A stretch of 64,000 nucleotides of DNA from Planctomycetota bacterium (GCA_030748635.1 JASMLP010000004.1:1-64000); one strand, 5' to 3'. Shown: positions 45,020-54,140, numbered from the stretch's first letter. Notes: a model not told the origin generated them from the sequence alone. A program made the numbers and translations.

Positions 45020-46155
45020 CTCACCGCCCCCTCTACCTCCTGGAATACCCCACCTTCTCAGGCGGAGAACGCTCACTTCTGGAGATCGCCAAAAAGACCC
45101 CTGGCGGGACGCTCTTGGCGCCGCCCGGACCGGCCGCCGAAGCCTATTCGAAAGCAGGTCTCGAAGTCGTACCCTTTCGCATCGAACGAGGGGCAGAGGG
45201 TTCCCGAAAAACAGTCGAGTCTCTGCAAGCCCTCGCCTCTTCTCACCGATCCACACTGATCCATACCAACACTCTCATGACCGCCGATATCGCGGCGGAT
45301 TTCGGCCAGAAGACAGGGCTGCCAACCGTCGCTCATATTCGCGATATCATGAATATCTCCGCTCGACGAATAGAAAAAATTTCGAAGGTGAACCGCTTGA
45401 TCGCGGTGAGTCGAGCTGTGGCTGAATTTCTGGTGCGACAAGGAGTCCCCACTCCCCCCATCCGCCAGATTTATAACGGCATCGATCTCGAAACCGTACA
45501 CCCCCAACAGATCCCCACCGACCGTTTCGAACTCCCCTCTCTCTCCCCGCGAGAATCGGATTTTCGAACCGTTTCCATCCTGGGCCAGATTTCCCTGCGT
45601 AAGGGCACTGACATCTTCCTCGAAGCGGCCGCGCGTTGCGCTCGAAAATGTCCGCAAACTCGGTTTCTGATCGTCGGCGCACGCTTTTCCGTCAAACAAG
45701 AAGCCAGGGATCTTGAACAGTCGATTCGATCGCGCGCTCATCAAGATCCCGATCTCAAAGGACGGGTTCATTTTTCCGGATGGATCGAGGATCCCCTGCC
45801 GGTCATCGCGCAAAGTGATATCGTGGTATCGTGCGCTCGCGAAGAACCCTTGTCTCGGGTTCTCCTCGAAGCAACCGCCCTGGCTCGCCCCATCGTAGCC
45901 ACCCAGGTGGGGGGAACGCCCGAAATCGTCAACCACGGATTGAACGGGCTCCTGGTCCCCCCCGACGACCCCGAAGCTCTCGCTCGAAGCCTTGAAGACC
46001 TCCTTCAGAACCCTTCCACTCGTCGGTCCATGGGAATCGCCTCCCGCGAAATTGCGAAGAGGCAATTTGACACCCGAACGACGACTCCTGAGGTCCTCAA
46101 TCTCCATGCCGAGTTGACAGGGGAAGACCTCTCTGCCCAAATAGGGATTCCATGA
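45016..46155 (+). CDS. Glycosyltransferase family 4-like (GT-B fold)
   Basis: The 379-residue enzyme has an N-terminal YPTFSGGERSLLEIA loop, AVSRAVAEFLVRQG, PPIRQIYNGID, the GT-B C-terminal domain with LGQISLRKGTDIFLEAA, VHFSGWIEDPLPVIAQSDIVV, and SCAREEPLSRVLLEATALARPIVAT with the EX7E nucleotide-binding pair. It probably transfers a sugar from a nucleotide donor at the cytoplasmic face. I set the start at GTG 45016, which overlaps the pilin-like stop (GTGA); an ATG at 44974 is possible. It overlaps the next pseudopilin gene too, so glycosylation of those proteins is a possible role, as inference. Confidence 0.85.
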   Translation: MTHRPLYLLEYPTFSGGERSLLEIAKKTPGGTLLAPPGPAAEAYSKAGLEVVPFRIERGAEGSRKTVESLQALASSHRSTLIHTNTLMTADIAADFGQKTGLPTVAHIRDIMNISARRIEKISKVNRLIAVSRAVAEFLVRQGVPTPPIRQIYNGIDLETVHPQQIPTDRFELPSLSPRESDFRTVSILGQISLRKGTDIFLEAAARCARKCPQTRFLIVGARFSVKQEARDLEQSIRSRAHQDPDLKGRVHFSGWIEDPLPVIAQSDIVVSCAREEPLSRVLLEATALARPIVATQVGGTPEIVNHGLNGLLVPPDDPEALARSLEDLLQNPSTRRSMGIASREIAKRQFDTRTTTPEVLNLHAELTGEDLSAQIGIP

Positions 46156-46859
46156 ACGCTTTACCCCTTCATAGAACAGCTTTCACCCTGATCGAATTCC
46201 TGATCGTTTTCGCAGTGATCAGCCTCCTGGCCGCTCTGGCCGTTCCAAGTCTAGTTCGGGCGCAGCGCATGGCCAATGAGTCGGCAACCCAAAGTCTTCT
46301 TCACGAACTGGTACAGGCCCAGGAATCTTTCCGGGTTGCTGTCGTGGTCGACCAGGATGAAGACGGTATCGGTGAATACGGTTTCCTTCCCGAACTGACC
46401 GGCCTGGTCTCCGGGCGAACCGACGGAGCATTTGACGGACCGCGACCCGATCCTCCCTTTTTGCCCCAACCCCTTGGAGTGACCGATGCCTGGGGACACT
46501 CCAGTCGCGGTGGTTTCAAGCTCATGGTCTACCTTCCCACTCCAGAAAAACCGCTTGCCTATAGTCCACAACTTCGCGGCGGAAATCGAAACCACGCCGA
46601 GCTTCAAGAGCAATTCTGGGTTGCTTACGCCTGGCCTGCCGCCACTGAACCAGACGGGCTCCGCCGCTTCGCCGTAGGACCTCGGGGCCACATCTACACC
46701 CTCACGCCCGGACCCGAAGGCTGGAACCCGAAGGAACCTCCGCAAGCGAACTCCTGCCCACCCGCATTCAGAAAACGTCCTCCGAAACAAAACCCACCCC
46801 CCGATCCGACCGACGAAAACCTGAATAACTTTACCGGTGGATGGACACTCGAAAAATAG
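46152..46859 (+). CDS. Pseudopilin-like protein with alanine at the cleavage site
   Basis: The 235-residue product begins HRTAFTLIEFLIVFAVISLL, then VPSLVRAQRMANESATQSLL. The prepilin motif is complete except that Ala replaces Gly at -1; Phe+1 and Glu+5 are kept. The globular part has DQDEDGIGEYGFLPELTG and a C-terminal Pro-rich tail (residues 195-225). It belongs with the pseudopilin-like proteins common in planctomycetes. It overlaps the glycosyltransferase gene by 4 bases (ATGA). Cleavage efficiency and function are unknown. Confidence 0.75.
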   Translation: MNALPLHRTAFTLIEFLIVFAVISLLAALAVPSLVRAQRMANESATQSLLHELVQAQESFRVAVVVDQDEDGIGEYGFLPELTGLVSGRTDGAFDGPRPDPPFLPQPLGVTDAWGHSSRGGFKLMVYLPTPEKPLAYSPQLRGGNRNHAELQEQFWVAYAWPAATEPDGLRRFAVGPRGHIYTLTPGPEGWNPKEPPQANSCPPAFRKRPPKQNPPPDPTDENLNNFTGGWTLEK

Positions 46860-46868
46860 CTCTGACCG

Positions 46869-48605
46869 TTACGGTTTTCCCCTACGTCCTCTTCTCACCA
46901 GATCTAGACCCCACTCTGCGATCAGAAAAAACACCGCCAGAGCGATACAGAGAGGGCGCAGATCAAACTCGAAGTCCACCCCGATGTGACTTGGACTCTC
47001 TACCGGGAGTCCGGTCGTGACCTCCCCACCCGGGTCGAGCCTGATCTCTTCTGGCGACCTGGCCTGTACCGCCCGGTCCGGATTCATTGTGGCCACCTGC
47101 TCGAGCAACCCTTCCAGAAGCAGAGGAAACGCCGCCAGCGCGGCCAGATTGCTCTGGGAAAGCGAAAAAGCCAGATACACCCGAAGACTCTCCGGCCCCT
47201 TCTCGGCCAGCACCAAAGGATGTCCCCCCTGAGTAGAAACAATCGGATTCATGCCTGGCCAAGAGGTCAAATTCACGTGCTGGCGCACGATCAGATCGTG
47301 GAGATTGGCCCAACCGGACCAAAGCGGTTCCTGCTGGACCCGAACCGAACGTCGAGGTGACGTTACAAGTTCCTTTTCGACTCCCAGGCGCTGACAGAGA
47401 AGATCCGGGTCGAGACACAGGGTCACCCCTTTCTCCCGCACCCCCAAGGTTCCGCCTTCCTGAACAACCACCAAGCACCGCTTCTGGCGAGACAACGACG
47501 GCGGTGAGTCGCTTTCCAGACGAACGGACTCCTTGCGATCCACCCGGTCCCCCAGTGCAAACAGCGCCGCGTCCAGCGCCGATGCTTTCCCCTGGGGCCC
47601 CCCGACCACAACAACCGGAATCGGAAGGGGCGCTGGAATCTTCACCTGAAATCGATTGTCGGCGCTCAGAGCGTCTTCCGGATCGAGAACGATCTCCAGC
47701 GCCCCTTCTCCAAGATCGTCCATTTTCACCCGGTGCCGGATCACTTCGGATCCCGGCACGAGATTCAAGGTTTCCTGGTAATGGATTTTTCGACCCTCGC
47801 GAACCACGATCGTTTTCTCGCGAGCGCGTCCACCATCACAGACGAGGTCCAGAACAAGAACTCCTCCAGGTCCTCGGATATTGCGAACCGAACGAACCGT
47901 CAAGATCCCGTCGTTGGGAACCGGTTGTCCGAGTTGCTCCCATTCCACCCATTCGAGTCCCGAACCCGCTGGATTCGGAGAGGCGACACGATCGGACAGA
48001 ACAACCACGCGAGTCGGTGTTCGACCCGCCATTTTCTGTACCCATCGAGCCACATCCAGTGGATCCTCACCAGGAAGACCGGACACCGTGATGTCCATCA
48101 GGCCGGACCTCACCTCCCGGGCCGTCTCTCCTTCACGAAATCGTACCCGCATTTCCGGAGACGTGGTCACCACCGTCACGGTTCGTCCCTCTCTCGCCCA
48201 TCGGGCCCAGTCTCGAGCTCGCTTCAGAGCCCGGTCCAGACGACGACTTCCCGACGGATCTTCTCTCGCACCCATCGAAGGGCTGTTATCGATCACCAGA
48301 ACAAGCCGACTCGGAGTTTGCTCCCCGCTCTTCTCCGCCCCTCCCCATCGGGGTCCGCTCCAGGCAGCCAAAAAACAGACTACAACAAGAATCTGCAGCA
48401 GAAGAGACAACCAGCCGGACAGCCGCGATCCCAGCCGAATTCGCCTCGAATGGGATTCCTCTTTCCAGAGAAACAGACTCGAAACCTGAACTCGGAGGGT
48501 TTTGCGACGATACAGCGCGAAAACAAACAACGGAAGAACGAGTACGATCCAGATCCACGCACCCGGCTGTTCGAACGTCACCGTGCAAAACACCCAGGAC
48601 CTCAC
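46869..48605 (-). CDS. BatA-like membrane protein with von Willebrand A domain
   Basis: The 578-residue protein has two membrane helices (about 17-32 and 64-82), a VWA domain from residue 100 with the MIDAS sequence DNSPS (Asp106, Ser108, Ser110), a beta-rich middle region and a C-terminal helix (about 550-570). This resembles the Aerotolerance (BatA-N) proteins that pair with DUF58 and MoxR ATPases. The start is GTG 48605, overlapping the DUF58 stop (GTGA); GTG 48581 would give a BatA-like N terminus (VTFEQPGAW) directly before the first helix. No MoxR gene is in the window. Confidence 0.78.
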   Translation of the reverse strand: MRSWVFCTVTFEQPGAWIWIVLVLPLFVFALYRRKTLRVQVSSLFLWKEESHSRRIRLGSRLSGWLSLLLQILVVVCFLAAWSGPRWGGAEKSGEQTPSRLVLVIDNSPSMGAREDPSGSRRLDRALKRARDWARWAREGRTVTVVTTSPEMRVRFREGETAREVRSGLMDITVSGLPGEDPLDVARWVQKMAGRTPTRVVVLSDRVASPNPAGSGLEWVEWEQLGQPVPNDGILTVRSVRNIRGPGGVLVLDLVCDGGRAREKTIVVREGRKIHYQETLNLVPGSEVIRHRVKMDDLGEGALEIVLDPEDALSADNRFQVKIPAPLPIPVVVVGGPQGKASALDAALFALGDRVDRKESVRLESDSPPSLSRQKRCLVVVQEGGTLGVREKGVTLCLDPDLLCQRLGVEKELVTSPRRSVRVQQEPLWSGWANLHDLIVRQHVNLTSWPGMNPIVSTQGGHPLVLAEKGPESLRVYLAFSLSQSNLAALAAFPLLLEGLLEQVATMNPDRAVQARSPEEIRLDPGGEVTTGLPVESPSHIGVDFEFDLRPLCIALAVFFLIAEWGLDLVRRGRRGKP

Positions 48606-49507
48606 CGAAACAAGCGGCCATCGCGCAGAAGAGAAAGTACAGCCTCCTCCATCGGCTCATCCGTTTGTAGCAACACATGAGCGATCCCACGCTTCAATGC
48701 GGCTCCCCGAATGGCATCGAGGTGTTTTTGAAAGCGTTGTCGATAGGTTTTCCGAACCGTCTCATCCACCTCCAGCACCAGAGGCTCCCCCGTCTCCGAA
48801 TCGACCAGTTCGATTCGGCCAGAAAGCGGAGGATTCACCTCTTCAGGTGCCGCCAGATGAATCACGTGAGTCCGAACAGAATGACGTGCGGCCAGCGTAA
48901 AGAGAGAATCAAAATCTGCGGGAGGCCGAAGTAAATCGGAGAGCAGAACCGTTACCGGCCGGGTCGAACGCATCTCCCGTCGACGAAAGAATTCTCGCAA
49001 ACCTAGCATCTCCCGATCTCCGCCTCCCGCCTCCACTCCGTCGAGTTGATCTATCAACTCCATCAACCGAGACCTTCCCCGGAAACTGATACGTTCCGGC
49101 GCCCGATCCCGATCGCTGACAAGCAAAGTCACTCCGTCTCCTCTCCAAAGAACCAGCGCCCCCAGCGCCGCTCCGATATCGAGTGCCAACTCCAATTTAC
49201 TGGGTTGTCCGTCTCTTCGGACCCCCATCGAAGCGCTTCGGTCGATCACCAGAACCAGATGCATCGACTCCTCTGCGGCAAATTCCTTCACCTGCATTTC
49301 GCCCAGACGCCCGTACACACTCCAATCCACATAACGAAGATCGTCTCCGGCTACGTAACGACGATGGTCGACGAATTCCTGTCCCATCCCTCGACGATCT
49401 CCGGGGGCACTCCCACCTTCCTGAGCTCCTCCCAGACGGTGCATCGAAAGATTCAACCTTTTGAGTCGAGAAAGAAATTCCGGGGTTCTTCGACGGGGTG
49501 AAGTCAC
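48602..49507 (-). CDS. DUF58 family protein (MoxR/VWA-associated)
   Basis: The 301-residue product carries the DUF58 signature VAGDDLRYVDWSVYGR (about 52-67) followed by a VWA-like segment with VIDRSASMG (Asp89, Ser91, Ser93). Such proteins are encoded with MoxR AAA+ ATPases and BatA-type proteins in envelope-stress or metal-insertase roles that are not well defined. GTG 49507 is chosen as start, because GGAGG lies seven bases upstream; the frame extends to a TTG at 49540. It overlaps the BatA-like gene by 4 bases. Confidence 0.82.
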   Translation of the reverse strand: MTSPRRRTPEFLSRLKRLNLSMHRLGGAQEGGSAPGDRRGMGQEFVDHRRYVAGDDLRYVDWSVYGRLGEMQVKEFAAEESMHLVLVIDRSASMGVRRDGQPSKLELALDIGAALGALVLWRGDGVTLLVSDRDRAPERISFRGRSRLMELIDQLDGVEAGGGDREMLGLREFFRRREMRSTRPVTVLLSDLLRPPADFDSLFTLAARHSVRTHVIHLAAPEEVNPPLSGRIELVDSETGEPLVLEVDETVRKTYRQRFQKHLDAIRGAALKRGIAHVLLQTDEPMEEAVLSLLRDGRLFR

Positions 49508-49567
49508 GACCGGACCTCCCCCCAAACAACCTCGCTCCAAAAGACATCTCTTCCGCGTCCCACAATA

Positions 49568-50170
49568 TCAATCTCCGGCCAACCAAAAACTCATCAATAC
49601 ATGAATCAGGTAAGCCAGCCCCAGAGCTCCCAAGAGGACCAGTCCGTGAATCACCCACTGGTCCACGACCCCCCGCTGTCCAAGCTCTTCCCGCAAAAAC
49701 CCTCCTCTCGATTCATCTCTCTTGAAGGAATCCCCTTGCAACTCGGACCATCCGGGACTGACAGGAGATGGCTTCGGAGACTTCTTCACAGGGGGAGATG
49801 CGGGTAAGGGATCCGGAGGTCGAGGGGCTGGGGCCTCCTTCGTTTCTTCCACCTTGACTGAAGGAGACAAATCCCCGGAGTCCTCCTGAAAGCGGAGTGA
49901 GGTCTCCCCCACCCGGAGTTCATCCCCGTCGCACAATCGTTGCCGATGAGCCAGTCGAGTACCGTTGACGAACGTACCGCTGGTACTTCCCAGATCTTCC
50001 ACATGGACCCCCGAGCGGTCCACGAGCAGACGCAGATGAGTACGCGAAATACTTTCCTGACGAAGGACGAGATGATTACCCTCTGAAGCGCGTCCTATAC
50101 GGATCTCACTCCTTTCAAGAGCAATCTTTTTGCCGTTATAGCGACCTCCGAGAATCACCAGATGGGGCAC
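49568..50170 (-). CDS. FHA-domain protein with C-terminal membrane helix
   Basis: The 200-residue product has an FHA domain (about 20-95) with IGRASEGNHLVL, SISRTHLRL and DLGSTSGTFVNGTRL, the phosphothreonine-binding residues. A Pro/Lys-rich linker follows, then a helix at 172-197, which makes it a tail-anchored cytoplasmic sensor. It starts at GTG 50170 with GGGAGG six bases upstream. FHA proteins read Ser/Thr kinase output, and two such kinases lie in this window. It is on the same strand as the DUF58 and BatA-like genes, 60 bases upstream. Confidence 0.85.
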   Translation of the reverse strand: MPHLVILGGRYNGKKIALERSEIRIGRASEGNHLVLRQESISRTHLRLLVDRSGVHVEDLGSTSGTFVNGTRLAHRQRLCDGDELRVGETSLRFQEDSGDLSPSVKVEETKEAPAPRPPDPLPASPPVKKSPKPSPVSPGWSELQGDSFKRDESRGGFLREELGQRGVVDQWVIHGLVLLGALGLAYLIHVLMSFWLAGD

Positions 50171-50232
50171 AGCGACCCTCCCTGTCGAGAGATTCGAATA
50201 CGGTCACTCGAACCTGTTCTGCATTGGAACAT

Positions 50233-51003
50233 CTACTCCTTGCTCTGCGCAGCCTTCTTCAAAGTAGAGCCCTTCTTCTTCTTCTCTCCATCTCGTTTAT
50301 TCTTGCGGGGAGCCGCTTTTTTCTCTGGGCTTCGCGAATCGTTAGACTCCCGGTCGAGCCGGAGTTCCGCGCGCCGCAATCTTATTTCAATCAAGCCTTT
50401 CTTCCGATCGATCTCGTGAGCTTTCATTTCATGCTCGATCCGTAGCATTTCGAGATGTCGCATTTTCATTTCGATCTCGATCCGGTTCGCCTCGATCTGA
50501 AGTCTTTTGGATTCGAGTTCGAGAAACTCTTTCCTCAACATCAAGACAGCCATTCGCATCTCATCGCTGGGTTTCTTCGGATTTGGAACCTTTTTGGGGG
50601 ATGGTTGTCGGTTTTTCTGGGGAAGATCTCGGAGCCCTCCCTTCCTGGGAGAAGGATTTTCGAGTTGCCGCCCCAAACTGCGAACCATCTTCAGTACCCG
50701 CTCGGGGATTTCGATTTTCTCGGCCCCCTTCGACTTTTTCATCACCCCTTCGAGTATCGCGACCACCTTGCGAAGAATTACGATTCGTCCGTGGCCACGA
50801 TCGATCACCTCCTGCTCCTGAGGACTGAGCGCGCGACCGACAATCTGCAACCGATTGACCCGTTGCTGGAGCCGATCGATCTCCTGCTTGGTGTTTTCTA
50901 TCTTGGTTGCCAGATCCTCACGGGGCACAACCTCTTGGGCCAAAAGACCCGAGGAAAAACACAAGAGAGAAAGAACAAGTGTATGAACGATGAGTCGGCG
51001 CAT
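50233..51003 (-). CDS. Exported coiled-coil protein of unknown function
   Basis: The 256-residue product has a signal peptide (LVLSLLCFSSGLLAQE), a coiled coil (about 30-55, ENTKQEIDRLQQRVNRLQ), a Pro/Lys-rich middle, a second long coiled coil (about 155-215, rich in Glu, Lys, Arg and Met) and a lysine-rich C terminus. ATG 51003 is chosen, since GGAG lies eight bases upstream and the signal peptide follows; the frame is open to 51135. It precedes the FHA gene on the same strand. No family was recognised. Confidence 0.65.
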   Translation of the reverse strand: MRRLIVHTLVLSLLCFSSGLLAQEVVPREDLATKIENTKQEIDRLQQRVNRLQIVGRALSPQEQEVIDRGHGRIVILRKVVAILEGVMKKSKGAEKIEIPERVLKMVRSLGRQLENPSPRKGGLRDLPQKNRQPSPKKVPNPKKPSDEMRMAVLMLRKEFLELESKRLQIEANRIEIEMKMRHLEMLRIEHEMKAHEIDRKKGLIEIRLRRAELRLDRESNDSRSPEKKAAPRKNKRDGEKKKKGSTLKKAAQSKE

Positions 51004-51119
51004 ATCTGCGGCTCCTTGAAATACTCGACCGGCCCACAGGCAAAGCGACGCCGGTCCACAAAAAATGGGGAGACCACGATTGTAGTACACACCAAGCCGC
51101 TTCTGCCAGTCCAGTCCGG

Positions 51120-51653
51120 TCAGGACGGCTCCCAATCCGAGCGAACATGGCGCTCAAGCAGAAAGAAACTGACCGGCACCCGAACCGCTGGCAACTGCAG
51201 GTAAGCCTTACCCAGCAGCAGATCGGGCTCGATCTGAACCAGAAAATCTCTCAATTTTCGGGAAGGATCCAGAATAAAGTTGCGAGAGCTAGCACCATAA
51301 TCCAGAAGAAGAGAATCCGGATGGGGCCGTCCACTCTCCGGCTTGCACTCACTGACCAGGTAAAAACCAAATCTTTTGGGGTGATCAACACTCGGCTTCG
51401 GAACCCACTCCTCCTCGAAGGCGTTCTGACGAATCGGTATGTTGTACCCCTCCACCCCGGATTCACCCCGGAAAAACCCCTTCATGAATTTCGAAATTCC
51501 GATGAGTCGGCAGAACCAGGGAGGATTCCACCCACGAAACGTCCAGCCGACCACCGAATCCATCTCCGGCGCGCGGGACTCCTGAAACAGAGTTTCAAGA
51601 TCCTGGGTCGGGGCTCGGCAAAGCCGGGTAAATCGTTGATCGGTTTCACTCAC
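51120..51653 (-). CDS. Conserved-looking protein of unrecognised family
   Basis: The product (about 177 aa from GTG 51653) reads as a real globular protein: VGWTFRGWNPPWFCRLIGIS, KFMKGFFRG, GYNIPIRQN, RFGFYLVSE, PDSLLLDYGASSRNFILDPS, RDFLVQIEPDLLLGKAYLQL and SFFLLERH. I recall this GWxFRGWN...KGFFR...LLDYG...LGKAY pattern from uncharacterised bacterial proteins, but I cannot name a function. The open frame runs on to 51881 through the tRNA gene, which cannot be coding. The ribosome site at the GTG is weak, so the start is uncertain. It lies between tRNA-Ser and the coiled-coil gene. Confidence 0.6.
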   Translation of the reverse strand: MSETDQRFTRLCRAPTQDLETLFQESRAPEMDSVVGWTFRGWNPPWFCRLIGISKFMKGFFRGESGVEGYNIPIRQNAFEEEWVPKPSVDHPKRFGFYLVSECKPESGRPHPDSLLLDYGASSRNFILDPSRKLRDFLVQIEPDLLLGKAYLQLPAVRVPVSFFLLERHVRSDWEPS

Positions 51654-51703
51654 GAATTGTTCTTTTCCCAAAATCGGATGCTGACCCTGGACAGGACAAG
51701 AGT

Positions 51704-51791
51704 TGGCGGAGGGGACAGGAATCGAACCTGCATATCCCGAAGGACCCTGGTTTTCAAGACCAGTGCACTCACCATACTGTGCGACCCCTCC
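51704..51791 (-). tRNA. tRNA-Ser (anticodon UGA)
   Basis: On the minus strand an 88-base cloverleaf is seen. The acceptor stem GGAGGGG pairs with CCCCTCC, followed by an encoded GCCA 3' end. The anticodon stem-loop ACTGGT-CTTGAAA-ACCAG reads UCA. A long variable arm (GGTCC-TTCG-GGAT) and the T arm with GGTTCGATTCC follow. The long variable arm fits a serine tRNA. Confidence 0.95.
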
Positions 51792-51991
51792 AACTACAGA
51801 CGAGGTTGGAATAAACCCACTCCTCGGGCGCCAAGAATACGACCGAATTCCCTCCAATGTCAACGAAGACCAAACGAGCAAACCGGTTCAAAGGCTGTTT
51901 TCCCACTCTTCTTGTTGACAGCGGAGCCCAGGTCACCAGAATGCGCGGATTCCCAGTCGACACTCCGTCGCCCCAAACCAAGGATATTCCG

Positions 51992-53449
51992 ATGGCCGAA
52001 GAAGACCTGAGGCAAAAACGCCTGAACAAAATCGAACGCCTGCGCGAAGCAGGATGCAACCCTTATCCGGAACGATTCGAACGTACCCACCGCCTGAATG
52101 AAGCGTGTCAACTGGAGGAAGGGACTGAGGGGGTTCGAATCGCTGGACGCCTGACTGCATTTCGCCCTTTTGGCAAATTGAGTTTCGGGCGCCTCCAGGA
52201 CATTCACGGTTCCATGCAGATCGCCTTTCAGCGAGACCTGATCGGAACCGAAACCTACCAGTTGATCAAGAAGACTATCGACATCGGCGACTTTATTGGG
52301 GTCGAAGGAGAGGTGTTTCGAACCAAAACCGGCGAGTTGACTATACGCGTCGCACACCATGAATTTCTCGGAAAATCGCTCCGTCCTCTCCCAGAAAAAT
52401 GGCACGGCCTTCAGGATCGAGAAACCATCTATCGTCAACGTTATCTAGATCTCATTGCCAGTCCGGAATCCCGAGAACGCTTCCTCCTACGTACCCAGGT
52501 CATCCAGACCCTTCGACGATATCTGGACGAGCACGGTTTCCAGGAGGTCGATACCCCCATCCTTTGCAACAAGGCCACCGGGGCCCTGGCTCGACCATTC
52601 AAAACTCATCACAACGCGTTGAACATGGAAGTGTTTCTGCGCATTGCTCCGGAAACTTACCTGAAACGACTCATCGTGGCCGGTTATGACCGAGTCTACG
52701 AGATGGCCAGATGCTTCCGCAACGAGGGGATGGATCCCTCTCACCTTCAGGATTTCACGATGCTGGAGTACTACGCCGCGTACTGGAACTACGAAGACAA
52801 CATGCGATTCACCGAGGAACTCTTCCGCTTCATGCTGGAAACCTGCCTGGGATCGCTTCAGATCGAAATCGCTGGAGAAACCATCGACTTCTCCAAGAAA
52901 TGGAAGCGCGTCTCCCTGCGGGAGGGTCTTCTGGAGGAAACGGGCATCGACGTCGACGAATGCCCCGATGCCGATGCCCTCAGAGAGAGAATCTCCGCGG
53001 CCGGAATCGAGATAGAAAAGGCCGGGACTCTCGGACGCGGCGCCCTGATCGATTCGCTCTACAAGAAGACCGTACGCAAAAAACTCATTCAACCGACCTT
53101 CTTGGTCCAACACCCGATCGACCTCTCCCCACTCGCACGCCGCAGCGACAAGGACACGAATCTGACCGATCGGTTTCAGTTGGTTGTCGCCGGATGGGAA
53201 ATCGTCAACGCGTACTCGGAACTGGTCGATCCGATCGACCAGAGAAATCGCCTGGAAGAACAAGCCGCTCTTCGTGCCGCTGGCGATGATGAAGCGATGG
53301 AACTCGATGAAGACTATCTACTTGCCATGGAACACGGCATGCCTCCGATTTCTGGCTGGGGCATGGGCATCGACCGGATCGTTACCCTCCTGACCGGCCA
53401 AGACAATCTCAGAGACGTGGTTCCGTTCCCCCTGCTGAAAAATCTATAG
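51992..53449 (+). CDS. lysS: Lysyl-tRNA synthetase, class II
   Basis: The 485-residue enzyme has an OB-fold anticodon-binding domain (about 50-145) and class II motifs: motif 1 with FQEVDTPIL, motif 2 FRNEGMDPSHLQDFTMLEYY, and motif 3 GWGMGIDRIVTLLTG. Lysine-specific features include TGALARPFKTHHNAL and RIAPETYLKRL. It charges tRNA-Lys. The start is ATG 51992 (AGGA nine bases upstream); the frame runs back to 51857 without homology. It is divergent from the tRNA-Ser gene. Confidence 0.95.
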   Translation: MAEEDLRQKRLNKIERLREAGCNPYPERFERTHRLNEACQLEEGTEGVRIAGRLTAFRPFGKLSFGRLQDIHGSMQIAFQRDLIGTETYQLIKKTIDIGDFIGVEGEVFRTKTGELTIRVAHHEFLGKSLRPLPEKWHGLQDRETIYRQRYLDLIASPESRERFLLRTQVIQTLRRYLDEHGFQEVDTPILCNKATGALARPFKTHHNALNMEVFLRIAPETYLKRLIVAGYDRVYEMARCFRNEGMDPSHLQDFTMLEYYAAYWNYEDNMRFTEELFRFMLETCLGSLQIEIAGETIDFSKKWKRVSLREGLLEETGIDVDECPDADALRERISAAGIEIEKAGTLGRGALIDSLYKKTVRKKLIQPTFLVQHPIDLSPLARRSDKDTNLTDRFQLVVAGWEIVNAYSELVDPIDQRNRLEEQAALRAAGDDEAMELDEDYLLAMEHGMPPISGWGMGIDRIVTLLTGQDNLRDVVPFPLLKNL

Positions 53450-53510
53450 CGAGCCCAAATCGATCCTCGCTGGAACTGATGAGTTCGATCCTCGGCCTAT
53501 TTTTCAAAAA

Positions 53511-54041
53511 TCAGCATCCGGTTTTTCCATATTTCTCCATCGGGGACCGGGTCCACCCCACCAGCTGTTCATCTCGGTCGTACTCGAAGTGAGCCTGGAA
53601 CAGGGGAGCCGAGCGATCAAAAATCCAGGGCCAGAAGATTCGGTCCGCCTGGGGAATCGGCAGGACATTCTCCAGAACTTGATCCACCCCGACCCACTGG
53701 AACACCCCCTCCGAACACTGTTCCCGGATCGAACCGTCCTCGAGATCACACACGAAAAGATGGTGTCTCCACCCCGGTGCCCCCGCGACAGTCTCCAGGA
53801 GAATCCCAACGAAGGACCGGGCCACCACACGACGTCCCGTTTCCTCCAAAAGCTCTCGATCGAGCGCTTCGAACGGGGATTCTCCCGGCAAACACTTTCC
53901 TCCCGGAGGCGTCCAGAGCCCGCGATTGGGGTCCTGACTCCGGTGCATAAGAAGAACCTCGTGTTCTCGAATAATCAGGCCGAGAACCGCTTCCACTCGA
54001 TCTTCACTTCCCGATTCTGACATCGTTCCCCCCCGCTTCAT
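53511..54041 (-). CDS. Nudix hydrolase
   Basis: The 176-residue product contains a full Nudix box, starting GGKCLPGESPFEALDREL and ending LEETGRR, which binds divalent metal and cleaves nucleoside diphosphates linked to another group. LWTPPGG precedes it. The substrate cannot be predicted from this. ATG 54023 is an alternative start, with a G-rich stretch upstream. The gene lies convergent to lysS and divergent from der. Confidence 0.88.
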   Translation of the reverse strand: MKRGGTMSESGSEDRVEAVLGLIIREHEVLLMHRSQDPNRGLWTPPGGKCLPGESPFEALDRELLEETGRRVVARSFVGILLETVAGAPGWRHHLFVCDLEDGSIREQCSEGVFQWVGVDQVLENVLPIPQADRIFWPWIFDRSAPLFQAHFEYDRDEQLVGWTRSPMEKYGKTGC

Positions 54042-54140
54042 GACCCGAGATTCAGTCTAACGAAGCCCCTCTGGAGCCACCAGTCCAGACCTCTTGCTGG
54101 ACGGGAGAAGCAAAGCACGTACAATCTGCGCTCTTCTCCC

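Noticed and set aside
51654-51881. N-terminal extension of the 51120 open frame through the tRNA-Ser gene
   Set aside because: The stretch 51704-51791 is a complete tRNA, so the frame there is accidental; coding is limited to the part below 51653.
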